Source: Thermothelomyces thermophilus ATCC 42464 (lineage: Eukaryota > Ascomycota > Sordariomycetes > Sordariales > Chaetomiaceae). From it: DNA of 64,000 bases. The notes beneath the pieces were generated by a model, which saw only the letters and a program-made list of their open reading frames with translations, was not told the origin of the DNA and ran no database searches. Below are positions 46,292 through 58,273 of the stretch, one piece after another (the stretch's first letter is position 1; every line of letters starts with the position of its first letter). A program made the translations under genes and the position numbers. The stretch spans positions 682,001 to 746,000 of the forward strand of contig NC_016474.1 of the NCBI RefSeq assembly GCF_000226095.1, read 5' to 3'.

Positions 46292-47648
46292 ATGGCGACC
46301 ACAACCATGACAAGGGCAAGAGGCCGTAAGGCCACCACCGATGGCATCAAGACGGAACCGGTGCAGCCTTCCGAGGGGCCCCAATACCCCGACATCCAGA
46401 CGATTCGGGACGCTATTCCCGCCCACTGCTTCGTCCCGTCTACCTGGCGCTCTTTGGGCTACGTCGTCCGCGACGTGAGCATGGCGGCTGCCCTCGGCTG
46501 GGCGGCCTTCACCTACATCCCTCAGCTCGAGAGCTTCGGCTGGCGCACCGTCGCGTGGATGGTCTACGGCTACGTCCAGGGCCTCGTCTGCACCGGCATC
46601 TGGATCCTGGCGCACGAGGCCGGCCACGGCGCCTTCTCGGTCCACCGGAGGCTGAACGACGTCGTCGGCTGGACGCTGCACTCGGCGCTGCTGGTGCCCT
46701 ACTTCAGCTGGAAGTTCTCCCACCATCGCCACCACCGCTTCACCGGGCACATGGGGAAGGACATGGCCTTCGTCCCCGCCACTAAGGAGGACCGCAAGAA
46801 GCGCAGGCTCGCCGACCTGTACCTGGACCGGGAGCTGTTGGAGGACGTGCCGGCGGTGCAGCTGTTGAAGCTGCTGGCGCACCAGCTTGCCGGCTGGCAG
46901 ATGTACCTGCTGTTCAACGTCTCGGCCGGCCCCGACAGCCAGCAGCGCAAGGCCAGCTGGTGGCGCGTCAGCCACTTTGAGCCCACCAGTGCCGTTTTCC
47001 GCCCCAGCGAGGCCGTCTACGTCGCCATCACGGATGTCGGCCTTGCCCTCGTCGCTGCCCTGCTGTACCTTGCTTCGACGGTCGTGGGCTGGAAGACGGT
47101 GTTCCTGATGTACGGCGTGCCGTATTTCTGGGTCCATCATTGGCTGAGTACGGTTTTCTCTCCCCCTTGTTTTCTCCCTTATTTTTCTGTTTCCTGGCCC
47201 GGTAAGCTAACGGAAGCGGCAAAGTTGCCATCACTTACCTCCACCACACTCACCCCGAGGTCCACCACTTCGACGCCGAGAGCTGGACTTTCGTCAAGGG
47301 CGCCCTGGCCACGGTTGACCGTGACTTTGGCTTCGTTGGCCGCCACCTCTTCCACGGCATCATAGACACCCACGTTGTCCACCATCTCTTCCCGTAAGTG
47401 TTTGCCTCTGCTCCCATGCCTCAACCACCACCTCCGGAACCTGTCAGCAACGCTCCGCTAACACTGCGAACAGGAGGATCCCTTTCTACAAGGCTGAGGA
47501 GGCCACGGAGGCCATCAAGCCGCTTCTGGGTGACTTGTATCACCGCGAGGAGCGTTCCTTCCTCGGCCAACTGTGGTCGACCTTCACTCGGTGCAAGTAT
47601 GTCGAAGCGGACCCCGCGGTGCCTGGCGCGCTGAAGTGGGCAGAGTAG
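46292..47648 (+). CDS. Membrane fatty acid desaturase, delta-12 (FAD2)-type
   Basis: ER-membrane desaturase of the FAD2/FAD3 class, which inserts a delta-12 or omega-3 double bond in phospholipid-bound oleate or linoleate using cytochrome b5. Exons 46292-47147, 47225-47393, 47474-47648 give 399 aa. Introns of 77 and 80 bp have GTACGG and GTAAGT donors and GGCAAAG and GAACAG acceptors. The three histidine boxes are HEAGH (about 107), HHRHH (about 144) and HVVHH (about 335), all complete. The second box has the [12 protein letters not shown] context typical of fungal delta-12 enzymes. Hydrophobic segments flank box 1 ([17 protein letters not shown]) and precede the first intron ([17 protein letters not shown]). 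Whether it is delta-12 or omega-3 cannot be settled from sequence alone. It converges with the ArAE gene, 218 bp apart. Confidence 0.91.
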
Positions 47649-47866
47649 ACGCGATCTGGATCCGATCTAGAGGACTCATGTCTTGTTGGTGGGGCATGTA
47701 TGTGGTTTTTGTTCATGACATGGCATCGTGAGATAAGGGGTATAGAGACGATACAGGTCTGGTACGCAAGAGACATAGACGGGACGGTATAGACGCACTA
47801 GTAACCCTGCTCGGGTTGTGAACGCTCACTCGTTCCTCTCCGCCTTTTTGACCAGTCCCGGGCCAC

Positions 47867-50800
47867 CTAGTGGACCTTTCTCTTGCCTTGTGTGGCCCCA
47901 AGGTCCAGACTGGACTCACTCTCCCCTCCCAGCTTGAAACTAAAGTCCACCACGCCGACCAGCCCACTAACCGCTCTCACCAATCCCTCTAGGTCGTCGC
48001 ACACGAGCGTCGTGCAGACCTGCAGCACCGCAAACTCGGCGTAACCAGGTTGTTCGAGGTTCCTCGGGTTGAGCAGGTTCGCTAGGGCAACATCCTGCCG
48101 GCCGCCTCCCCGGCTCGCCTTGTCGTTGCTGCTGTGCCTGCCTGCCCCTGCGGGTGTGCCTCCGAAGCCGGTGCGCGAGTCGACCATCCTGATCGGGCCC
48201 CCGTCGCCCGCGTCGTCTTGTACGGTCACCGCCGGGACTGATGTCGCAGAATGACGCATGCGCATCAGCTGCCGGGTGAATTCGTAGGGTCGCGGGAGCG
48301 GTATGAAGGGCGGCAGGCGCTGGCCCGAGAGGAGGGCGTTGGAAAGCAGCGTGAGGCTCGAGAGGATGGTGTGATGCGTCGGTTGGAGGATGTCGAGCAC
48401 GTTGGCCAGCACGTCTATCCACTCACGGTTGGAGATGGACGTGGACGTGGACGCGCAGCGCGATCGGGAATGGAGGGAGAGAGAAGCTCCTCGCATATGG
48501 GAGCGCCGGGGATGTCGCTCAACGGCGTCGCCGCCCTTGTCGCTCAGGCGCACGTGGGTGGGGTGCATCATTGTGTAGCTCGCCAGGGTAAGGTAAGCCA
48601 GGATGCGTGTGCTCCGCATGATGATGTTGTCATACGCTTCACGCGGGAACTTGCCGCCGATTGTGGGCTCCCATTTCTGCCATTCCGAGTGTTGTGACAC
48701 GGAGGAGATCAAGAGCATGACCTTGCCGAAGATCTTGCGGCCAACCTTGAAGAGGTGGTGGGCTGGCGTCCCTGGCGTATTGACATCGCCCGCGGTGCCA
48801 TTGATGTTCGACCTCACAGTAGTGCTGAGCACGCCAAAGTAGTTGGCTAGAAGGTAGAGCGTCGCCGACAAGTCGCGACGTAACCAAGTACGATCTGCCA
48901 GGGGCGACGGGAAAACCGTCCAGATGAACGCGACGAAGCTGCCACCGGCCACGCAAGCGACACGATAGGGTGCCAGCAGAAATGTCCTGCGACGCTGCTC
49001 AGTCACGCTGTTGATCTTTGAGGTAGTGCGAAACACACATACGGGTAGAAAGGTTGGCCTGATCGCTCCGAGGCTTCCTTGCCGATGGTGAGCACCTGGA
49101 GCTCGTAGCCGATGATGAGGACTTGGGTAACGATCGCAATCATGACGGCCGGAAGGAAGCGTGGGAACTTGAGGAAGAAGTAGTAGTTGATGAAGATTGA
49201 GAGCCACAGAAAGACGATGACGCCAGGTACATGTTCGTCAACGATGTACCATATGCCGAGGGAGAGGCACATGGCGATAATAGTGCCGCCTATTCTGCAA
49301 AGAAGGCCGAAGAGAGATTGGCCAGAAGCTGTAGCATGCTGTCAGAAGAAGAGCGCGACGATCTCTGCCAAGGCAAGGCAACATACTCATGGTCACTATT
49401 CAATGATTGTCAGCCAGAACTTCTGTGCACATAACGAGTGGAAGGGGGTGAAGGGAAAAAAAAGAAACAAAATGGTAAAAAAAAAAGGGGGGGAAGGGGG
49501 GAAGCGGAAGGGTTTGAGCAGTCCGCATATGAGCAGCAGAAGGGAGAGGGAGAGCGGAAACTAGACGTACTTCCGATTGTGATGATAATCATGGCCCATA
49601 CTAGCCTTTGTTCCAGGAAGAAATGCTGAGTGTCTTCCAGGAAAGCCACGATCCCAATCGTCATGGTCGCACACGCAACTCTGAAACCGAAAGCGGATTC
49701 CTCGGAGCCGAAGAATCGGGTGATCTTTCTCAGCCCGTTGCCAAAGCGCTGCCAAGTCGTCTCGGGAGGGAGATGCTCGGGATCCTTCTTGCGGTTGTAC
49801 TCGGTCCCGAAATAGACCAGGTTGGCGCCGGTCTCCATGACGTCGGGTGCCTCTTCGGCTGACGAGTCTTCGTTGCTGAAGACGGCCTTGAACCACTTGC
49901 GCAAGCGATGGGGAGTGGGTACAATCAAGCGCTTCTTGGACATTGTGCCGTCTTGCACCTTCTCGTCAGCAAAGTCGACGAGATCCTGAACCGCCTCGCC
50001 GGCTGCGTGCATGAGCTTCTCCATGTAAAGGATGATGTAGAGCTGCACCTGATCCCGCTCGCTCCTGAAATACGACTGCTCGGCAAGCCCCTCGTCGAGG
50101 TTGTAGCCCCTTTCCTGGACCCACTTCTTTAGCAGCTCTCCCTTCCTCGAGTAGAAGGCCTGGACCTTCTCGTCGAGGACCTTGGCAAAGCCTGCATTGC
50201 CGGGCTTCAGTTCCTCGGCTGCTTCAAGATCGACAGCGCCTGGCGGATCGGGGCCCGGTTTCCCTGGTTTCCCCGACTTCTTCTTGGTCTTGGGAATCAA
50301 TTCGAGGCGTATGGCTGCATGTTCGAGACCCTGGTCCACGGCCTCGGCGAGGATGTCGAAGGGCTCCTGGACTTGTTTCATGACCTCGTTCCATACGTGT
50401 TTCTCCACGTCCTTCTCGTCAGGCGCGCCGTCTAACCCGTCCCAGTCGGGACGTGCAGAGAAGCGCCTGAATATGTCAAGGATGGTGTTCATTCCAAGCC
50501 TGGTAGTTTGGGAGCATCAATTAGCGGGCTCCAGACCCGTGGGAGGGAACAGCAGAATGGGAACGCACACGGGAACGTAAACGTTGCGAAACAACTTGTA
50601 GAGCTCGCTCAGGTGTTTGGCATCGAGCTTGCCCCATGCGACGTCACGCTTAGCGAAGGGCAAGTCGGCATGCATCTTGCCGACAAGCTCCCTCATCTTG
50701 GCCCCTGTGTCTTCCAGCGCCTTTGCCGACTCGGCTTCCTTGGTCAGCTTTGGCTCGCTCCCCTGCTGGTGGGCGTCTCGGTCGGATTTTGCCAGGAACA

Positions 50801-51819
50801 CGTCGTTTTGCATCGCCGCGTCGAAGGTGGCGTCCGGCTCGAGACTGACGATATACGCCTTTTGGAGTGCGAACAGCTTCCTAAGCAACCCTACCCCTCC
50901 GGCGAGTTCCTTGAACACGACCAGCCGGCTGCTGACGGGTAGCACAAGCAAATTCACACCCATGGCCAAGGCGAGGGCCGTCAGCATGGCTGTCATAAGC
51001 TGCTTGACGAAGCTCTGGGCAGCGGCAGTGGTCGGCATGCGGGAGCCAAAAGTCGCCGACACGTTGACGAGGATGCTGTAGGTGATGGCGGGGAGGTTGA
51101 AGGCGGGCAGTTTGGCGCGGACAACGTTGCCGAACCAGATGTTGGCAAACAGCCAGACGGCGCAGACGGCCGACTGGCTCGAGTTGTAAGCGAGAGCGGC
51201 GGCGGGCGAAGAGGCTGGGCCGGCGGTGTTCTGGCGAGCTCGGACGGCGGACCAGAGCGCCAGCATCGACACCGCCGAGCCGACGCACACGGCCAGGGCG
51301 TTGAGCATGAGATTCATCATGAACTTGCCTCTGGGCATGACGGCCATGGCAATCACGCTGATGATGGGAATGAGGTAGCCCAGCGTGGAGAAGTAGGCCG
51401 CGACGCGCCGTGACTGCAGCATGGCGATGCCTATCGTCGGAGGCAGGGAGCCCCTGATGCGGATAAATTAGCGACGTATTTCCCTCCGAATATGTTCCCT
51501 CTTCCCAGGGTTGGTTTCTCATAGGGCCTCACGGCCTTCGCGAGGCGCCTTACCTGAGCATGGCTGTGACAGTGGCCGCATCAAGGCCCAGTTTGTCCGG
51601 AGCCCCTTTCAGCCAGCTCAGCTTCGACCCGTCGACCTGTTCACCTTGGCATCCTCGGTTGGCGCTGCCTCTTCTGTCGGTCTTCCCGGTGTCGGTGCTC
51701 CTGGTGGTCTCTCGCCTTATTCCACTTGCGAGCTCACTCGACTGGCCCTCCGTGGCCTGTTCATCTCCTTGGGGGAGTTGGTCCGATGTGGACGGGCCAT
51801 GCCCTGCACGCGGCGTCAT
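47867..51819 (-). CDS. ArAE_2 / DUF2421 membrane protein (aromatic acid exporter-like)
   Basis: A 1164-aa multi-pass protein in six exons: 51554-51819, 50569-51453, 49571-50499, a 9-nt microexon 49387-49395, 49043-49328, 47867-48986. Introns are 100, 69, 175, 58 and 56 bp. Donors are GTAAGG, GTGCGT, GTACGT, GTATGT and GTATGT. The N-terminal half is the putative ER-transporter 6TM domain, with MLRGSLPPTIGIAMLQS, YFSTLGYLIPIISVIAMAVMP and VYVPVLGMNTILDIF. The microexon restores ITIG-MTMT-SGQSLFGLLCRIGGT in the second membrane unit. That is followed by helices around IWYIVDEHVPGVIVFLW and AVMIAIVTQVLIIGYELQVL. The C-terminal DUF2421 part starts APYRVACVAGGSFVAFIWTVFP. Such proteins are called Brefeldin A sensitivity-related or aromatic acid exporter-like; real substrate unknown. 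The Met at 51819 was chosen; the upstream frame continues open without clear homology. Confidence 0.87.
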
Positions 51820-52960
51820 GAGTTGGATGCACACAAAGGAAGCATGGGACGAGAAGAAACCACTTGCTCGGCAGTGGTTGTAAGCTCCGGTCCAGTACGA
51901 GACGGAGACGAGGCGGAGCGAAGTGCTGAAGACATGGCCCGTGGATCGCAAGAGCTGGACCGGAAGAGCATGATAAGCATTTTAATGCCTATAACTACAG
52001 GCAAGGTCCAAACCAGGGAATGGCCTGGGCCCAGCGACTTCGTCATAGACCGGTGGATTCGGCACGGGGGTTTGGGGTTTGGCAAAGCCGAGTTGCGGGG
52101 TCTTCCTTGTAACACACTTGTAGTGCCAAAATGTGCGGGCGGTCGCTGCACTACAGGTACCTTAGATAAGTTGCTGAAGTGCATTGCGTGCAAGTAAAGC
52201 TGGCGCCGTGTCAGCAATTGCCAAAGACTCGACTATTAGATACCTAGACACCTGATATCCAAAGTGATACCTCCCACGGATCAAAGGTGCGAAGCAATAT
52301 AGGGTCCAGGCCACATTTCCAGGCGCGGCGATCACCCGAAGCCAACCGCCTTGGCTGCTGCTTGAACGCCGGCCCCACTGTGCCTGACACTCAGATCTCC
52401 CAGATCCCGGTGACCGATCAAGGTCTGGAAACCATAAGAAAAGTACAGTACAACCGGTGAGGTTTCGCCTTTTCGACAATTACTTCGAGGGAACAAGTGG
52501 CTTTTCTTAGCTGAAGCTAAACAAGCACTCATTGCGCGACAACCAAGATGAGATCACATATTATTGTGCAACATCGTACAATATTATTCGCCCGGCCCGT
52601 TGGCCATCGGCCAGGCCCGCTGCTGTTTGAGGTGTTTGGGTGAACTCTACCGCCCGGTTGCGTAGGATGGATGAAGTGATGCGGCGCGGCCAACAACAGC
52701 CGGGCCCGGAGGCGACCGCCGTCATCATGCAGCAGACCGCGCCGGTTTTGGTGACTCGAGAGGAGGCAATAAGTGTCAGTCGGCCGCGCCTTAACTGCCT
52801 TGAGCAGACGTTCCCGTTGCAGTTTTGCCATGGCCACCAGAGCAACCTACGAAAAAAGAGGACCAAAGTAGGGGCGACCGCGAGACATGGCAGGCGATAT
52901 TGGCCCAAACGGCAGCTTTTATCTTGGCTCATCCTAACGAATTCGCATATCTTATGCACG
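51820..52960. other. Divergent intergenic region
   Basis: 1.14 kb between the ArAE gene and the unknown membrane-anchored gene. It must hold both promoters. The open frame running into the downstream gene from 52640 starts with GTG and shows no conserved domain before the Met at 52961. Nothing else is recognised. Confidence 0.5.
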
Positions 52961-53971
52961 ATGCCGACATACTACAGCCCTCCTCCTCCAACCCGTTCCT
53001 CCGCCCCAGTCGCATCCCGCTCCATCTCATTCTCGCACTCCGCGCAAACCAGAAGGGGCAGCAACACCACTGCCGCCACCACCAGTAACCGGACCAACCC
53101 ATCCGCTCTCGAACCCGACAAGCATGACAGACCCGCCGCGGGCGGATACGAGAAGAAGTTCCCTTACCTCTTTCTCGGCAGCATCGCCGCCGCCTCGCTG
53201 CTAGCTCACAAGCACTGGCCCAAGGGCTTCCCCTATGGCGAGAAGGAGGACTGGGAGCTGTCGGACCTTGCTTTGCGGGCCAAGCACAGGCGGCTAGCCG
53301 AGAAGGCCGAGAAAACTGAAAAGGCAGCTCGTCAGGTAGCGCGAGAGTGCCTTCGCCGCCGTGAGAGGAGAGGTGGTGGTGGTGGTGGTTGGTGCGAAAG
53401 AGACTGCAACGCATGTGACGACGCCGCCGAAGGATTGCGAGGCCGCTGTCGCGGGTACGGGCGCGGACGTGGCAAGTGCTACGCATGCGCGGACGAAACG
53501 TATGGGCACGTTGACGACGCCCTGAGCTGGGAGCGGCCCCGAGACCGCTGGGGTTCGTCGACCCGGAGCGCGGGCAGCGAAAGTCGAGACCGTGACCGTG
53601 ACCGGGCTTGCAGCACATGCGGATACTCTGTGTTCTCATCCCGGCGAGCTTCTAGTCGCGACCTTGCTGACCTTTCCATGGCAACCGCTGCTTACCGCCC
53701 GTCAGTCCCAGAACGATACCTGCTCGAACAAAGCTCGTCTACAGCCGATGTGTCGCACCCAGGGCTACGGTACTACCTCAAGCGGAGTTCGTCGATTACA
53801 AGTTCGAATACAGGGTCGAGGGTCTTGAGCTCAACACAGCAGAGCCACTGCGACGACAGCCGCCCCGGAGAAGTCTACGTCTACCGAGATAGGCCGACGA
53901 GGTGGAGGCGAGCTTCCTCTGACATGAGCAGAGATGGGCGAGATGTTGGGGGGTACAGCTGGGACTATTGA
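52961..53971 (+). CDS. Unknown Cys/Arg-rich protein with one membrane segment
   Basis: I do not recognise this gene. A 336-aa single-exon frame starts at MPTYYSPPPPTRSS. Residues 1-60 are Ser/Pro/Thr-rich. A single hydrophobic segment, YLFLGSIAAASLLAHKHWP, follows at about 67-85. Next comes a charged helix-like region (LRAKHRRLAEKAEKTEKAARQVAREC), possibly a short coiled coil. A Gly-run leads into a Cys-rich patch with CERDCNAC, CRGYGRGRGKCYAC and, later, CSTCGYS, spacing that could bind zinc. An Arg/Asp repeat (RDRDRDRAC) and a Ser/Arg-rich tail ending in GGYSWDY complete it. It could be a fungus-specific membrane-anchored protein. The single hydrophobic segment is short, so membrane insertion is uncertain. 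It converges with elg1. Confidence 0.65.
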   Translation: MPTYYSPPPPTRSSAPVASRSISFSHSAQTRRGSNTTAATTSNRTNPSALEPDKHDRPAAGGYEKKFPYLFLGSIAAASLLAHKHWPKGFPYGEKEDWELSDLALRAKHRRLAEKAEKTEKAARQVARECLRRRERRGGGGGGWCERDCNACDDAAEGLRGRCRGYGRGRGKCYACADETYGHVDDALSWERPRDRWGSSTRSAGSESRDRDRDRACSTCGYSVFSSRRASSRDLADLSMATAAYRPSVPERYLLEQSSSTADVSHPGLRYYLKRSSSITSSNTGSRVLSSTQQSHCDDSRPGEVYVYRDRPTRWRRASSDMSRDGRDVGGYSWDY

Positions 53972-54329
53972 GCCAGTTCATTCATTGTTGGGCCAAATGA
54001 TTCTGGAAGGGCTGGCCGGGCCCCCATTTTTTTCTTTAGCTGGTGCCTGTCTGATAAATAGAGCAGCATCTCCATCGAACTGAGACCGGTGACCCTCCAA
54101 TGTTGGTCTGTGAGAGCGATGTCGAGGACCCGAGCCATTTTATTCCTGCAAACATCCGGAAGGATACACACCGGGACGATCGCATTTTCGCGACAGAGCA
54201 CCGCACGAACCCAGATGGTTAGATGGATTTCGAAATCCCACTTCATCGCTAGGCTCTCCGCCCGCGGCATGTGCACCGGCTTAACTCGGTGGTTCAGGAA
54301 GCCATTCCAACAGAAACAACTAGAAGGGT
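53972..54329. other. Convergent intergenic region
   Basis: 358 bp holding the 3' UTRs of the unknown gene and elg1. No other feature seen. Confidence 0.5.
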
Positions 54330-57300
54330 TCAACTAGAGACGTCGCCAGGTGGGCAGCCAAGCCCGTCAGCATCATCATCATTATCATAATCGCCGTCCC
54401 GGAGAACCTTCTTCCGCTTCCTGCTCTTCAAACCTGCCTTCTTGGAGGTCTTCGTGGGGGTCGTGTCGGGGGAGGTTTGGGGAGAGTTGTGCATGGAGCC
54501 CTTCGTGGATCCATTCGGCGGCTCCGGATCCCTCGTCCCGAAGCCGTTCCAGTCCTTACCCGCGGTTTTTGCTACCAAGTAGGGATTGATATCAGCCTTA
54601 AACCACCTCTCGGCCCTTGTGGTGCTCCTTGAACCACCCTCGAGCGCGGAGAGCGCTGCCCGAGTGGTGCGCATCCGCTTCGAACTATTAGCACCTTTGC
54701 CACCTTCGCTCACGAGAGTGCTCAGCTTGACCCGCTGCTTTTGAAGGTGTGACTCGTAGGCGACGATGCTGCGAACGTACGGTGCCACGTCAAGAGTGAT
54801 AAGTTTTAGGGTGCGATCAAATACCGAAGGCTCGAGATAGGATACCGGTTGAAGTGGAGAGGGATCCGGAGCGGCAATGGGGTCGAACGCGAAGGCAAAG
54901 TCCATGCGATCGATGACTGCAGTGCCCGGAATCGTAGACGTGAAGCTCTTCTGGAGATACCGGATGGCCTGTGTCTCATCAAGAGGATGGAGTATAGCAA
55001 CCGCTTGTTGCCCGAACGTTCCAGCATGTAGCGACAGCGATGACTTCGCAAGGGATTTTATTGTACAGGCAATCGAAGTCGGAAGTCCGCTGTAGTGAGT
55101 GATGACGGGCGAATCGAGATGTGTAATGCCGAGGACAAAGTCCTCGCGAATCTTCGCTGGCTGCTCGGGTTGAGTGGTGTCCATCGGCTCCTGTAACACA
55201 CGCACGATTAGCTTGAATACGCCGGTATTCCATTTGTGGTCATGTTTACCTCCTTGAACGCAGCAAAGGACTTGGAAGAGCACACATCTGCTACACTTAT
55301 CGCCGAAGCAAGGTCATCGTACGCCTCCAATGCGGGCAGTCGACCAGCAGGGGTCATGGAAACCGGAGCTAAGCTCTCTGCCCAACATGCGAATTCCGGC
55401 GAGTCCTGCCAGTGTCCCGCATCGAGACCCCATGACTCCCAAATTTGACGGAGAACTTCTTCTTCAACGAGCCGCGGAGGGATTTTGGAATCCGTGATAG
55501 GGTCCCGCCCTAGCAGGTTCATCCCTAGACGGTATGTATCCTGACTCACCACCCTGATCACCTCCTTATTATCGTCCAGGTCGACACCCATTGGCCAGCG
55601 TGGGTAAAACCAGTCCAAGCCGCCTTTTCGGTCACCCACGCCAATCTGACACCAGAACTGCAGATCCATCGTTGCCGCCCGCAGATCACCACCGCGAGAG
55701 TCGTAAAGCTGCTCGACCGATTCCCTCGTCAGGGCATGACCTTCGTTTGCCGCGATGAGAAGCAGGCGGTCGACCGCAAGATCCTTGGGGGGAGTGCTGA
55801 GTCGAAAGATGCCGTGAAGCGTCAGCGTATGGAGTGGAATGAGCGTTTCATCGTTGCAAGTCATAATGAATGGGCGTTTAGCCTGCGCGATAAGGCCAAC
55901 AAGTGTAGTCCAGAATTGCTTGTCCTCCTCGTAAAGAATGTCGACTTCTTCCAAGAGGATCAGCGATTGCCGCTGAGACTTGGAAGGCTCCTTTTTGACT
56001 TCGGCTTCCAAACCCTTGGTTTGACTTTTCGCTGGCTGCTTGGATTTTCTCCCTTTCGTTTTCGCTTCAAAGAAAGCTTTCATAGTTGATTGCTTTCCCG
56101 ACTTGATGTCCTTGGCCACGTCGTCGTCGTCTGCTGCCGTATCTTCATTGTTCGGTGCCTCGGACGAGTGGTGTTGTTGGACATGGTGATTCCTTGTCAT
56201 ATCGCCAATCTTCTCCAGCACGTCTTTTCCGCTCCTTCGGCTGCTCGCGTTGATCTCGAAAACTTCGAAGTCCAACTCTTTGGCCACGGCGTACACTGCG
56301 GCAGTCTTGCCACATCCCTGCGGACCGCTGATGACCAGCGTGTTTGCGGTCTTGTCACCATCCCTGCCTTTCAGTCGGTTGCTGGACCTCATGACCGTCT
56401 TGCGGACAATGCCCCGGAAGCCACTCGGAGCCCAGTCATCCTCGCCTTCGGACAGATCATACCACTCATGACCTTCATCCTCACTCGAGACGATGAAACC
56501 GTCGAGTTTCTTCCTGCGCTTCCGTCTGCCGGCATCCGAGAACTTCGTCTTCTGGCCAGTTTTCGGCTTGTCGGGTTCTCCCGAGCCTGTATCTACCGAC
56601 TGCACCATCAAGGCCTGAAGCCAGTCTCTCAGGAAGAATATCTCCCGTTCCGGCTGAAGCACCTCAGTGGCATTCGTTGGAGCATACTTCTGTACCCAGT
56701 TGGCAGTCTCACACTGTGACATGTCGAATGCTGAGAGCGACGAAGATATGCGGCTGAAGAGTCGGGCAAGCTGGGGAGGAGCTCCCATGCTACCGTGATT
56801 CCCACGGATAGAGGCCGTTTCTGATGCGGAGGCTCTGTTTGCGAGGGAGGGCTGAAAAGTTTTCAGTTGGGAGAGTACTCTGGATTGAAGCTTGCTCCCA
56901 CTCTCAAAGTGCTTCTGTGGGAGACGAAGCTCTGGAGGAGGAGGGATAAACTCATCCGTGTTGACGGTTCTCACAGTCTCGGCAACGAGGGGTAACTCCA
57001 TTGAATCAGCAAGAATACTGATTACGGACTCTCTGGGCATCATCTTTATAGCATTGCCCTTCGATTTCCGAAAAGGAACCAGCATGGGCTCGTTCTCAAG
57101 CCCTGGTAACTCGTCCACGTCGCCTCGGACGTGCACCATGCCTTGCCACGGCCAAGCTGGAAGTTTGGCGCCTGGGAACTTCAAGCCTAGATTTTTCACA
57201 CCAAATTGCGGCATTGGAACCTTAGAAGCCGACACCGCACGGGACTTTCTCGGTGAGCACGGTGTTGAGCAGTAATGCACCGTATTACTGCTCGAGGACG

Positions 57301-58273
57301 GATCAGGCTTCTTAGGTTTAGGATCCGTAGCGACCGAATTGGTGGCCTTGGTTCGACCCAGAAAGAAGGGGTGAGTGGCTTTTGATGGTTTCGCTGTTGG
57401 TGTCTCGTCACCAGCTTTTGGTGAGTCTTGCTTGATGTTGAGGGAGTTCGTCTTCTTGGAGCCGGTGAAAAGGTGCCGTGTTTTCCCGCCGAGGATGCCA
57501 TCGATCAATTTGCCCAGATTGACGCGAACATTCGGATCAGTTCCGTAAACAATACGCACAATCTTGGAAGCCGGCTTTCGGCCACGCCTGCCCACCATCT
57601 TCTCGATTTCATGCGCCTCTTTTGCATCAGGCCGGGGCTCCTTAGGCTTTGGCGGCGAACCTATCGTGCCTGTTTTTGGGTTGAAATGCAACATCTTCCT
57701 CGGTTTCGTCGGGGTGCCCTCTGCTGCTCGTGGGGATTCAGTCGGCTCGGGAACACAGCCAGTGATCAAGGCCTTGGAGGGGTCTGCGATCTGGGGAGGC
57801 TTCATGTCGGGATCATTGGTCGGTCCTCCACGGTCGTTAGGAGCCACATTGTTCGTCTCGTGGGAGACTTCATCCTGTCCAGATGGATTGGAACTCGAGT
57901 TGCCCTGCCGCAACCGTTTCTCACCTTCCACTCCGTTGCTGAGCTTCAGGAAAAGATGCCCAATGTCTCCCCCGCTTGTCACATTTTTTGTCCGTTTGCT
58001 TGGCCGCGTTCTCTTCTGCGTATCCTCTTCTTTCGGCTCCTGGTCGGCCTTGCGCCGTCGGCTACGGCATGAATCCGTGTTTTGCGTGGCATCATCATGG
58101 CTCGTTTTCGTTTCTGCAGGAGTGTTGGGCGGGAGAACAGCGGTCCCATCTAAAGCCTGTGCATCGCTCTGAGTTGGCTCAATAGAAACGGATGTGCACG
58201 CGCGATTCTGTGCAAAGAACGGATGCACTGGTCGTGGAGCCGCCGAGTCGGCCGCATGGGCATTCTCAGCCAT
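54330..58273 (-). CDS. elg1: RFC-like complex large subunit Elg1 (ATAD5), PCNA unloader
   Basis: Large subunit of the alternative clamp loader Elg1-Rfc2-5, which removes PCNA from DNA after replication and limits genome instability. Exons 55250-58273 and 54330-55190, 1294 aa. A 59-bp phase-0 intron (GTAAAC donor, TTACAG acceptor) joins AAFKE to EPMDTTQ. A long disordered N-terminus has RPVHPFF and THPFFLGR motifs. The AAA core follows: WVQKYAPTNATEVL before the ATPase, Walker A GPQGCGKT (about 650), FEINASSRRSGKDVLEKIGD, and Walker B-like LLEEVD (about 776, EEVD as in other Elg1 proteins). Between the Walker motifs is QSTMKAFF (about 728-735), a PIP-box pattern. An RFC-like helical region and a basic tail (KKAGLKSRKRKK) follow. 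The Met at 58273 has the better context (CACAATGGC); an in-frame Met at 58297 adds 8 aa. Confidence 0.91.

Noticed and set aside
46265-47140. 291-codon minus-strand open frame over the desaturase
   Set aside because: Shadow of the GC3-rich desaturase exon; low-complexity Asp/Val/Gly/Arg composition and no motif.
26581-51819. Possible metabolite cluster (deacetylase, hydrolase, MOSC, desaturase, exporter-like, transcription factor)
   Set aside because: No backbone synthase (PKS, NRPS, terpene cyclase) and the genes belong to general metabolism, separated by the 8.3-kb gap.
56090-56719. Plus-strand open frame opposite elg1
   Set aside because: Antisense shadow of the AAA domain; no homology recognised.
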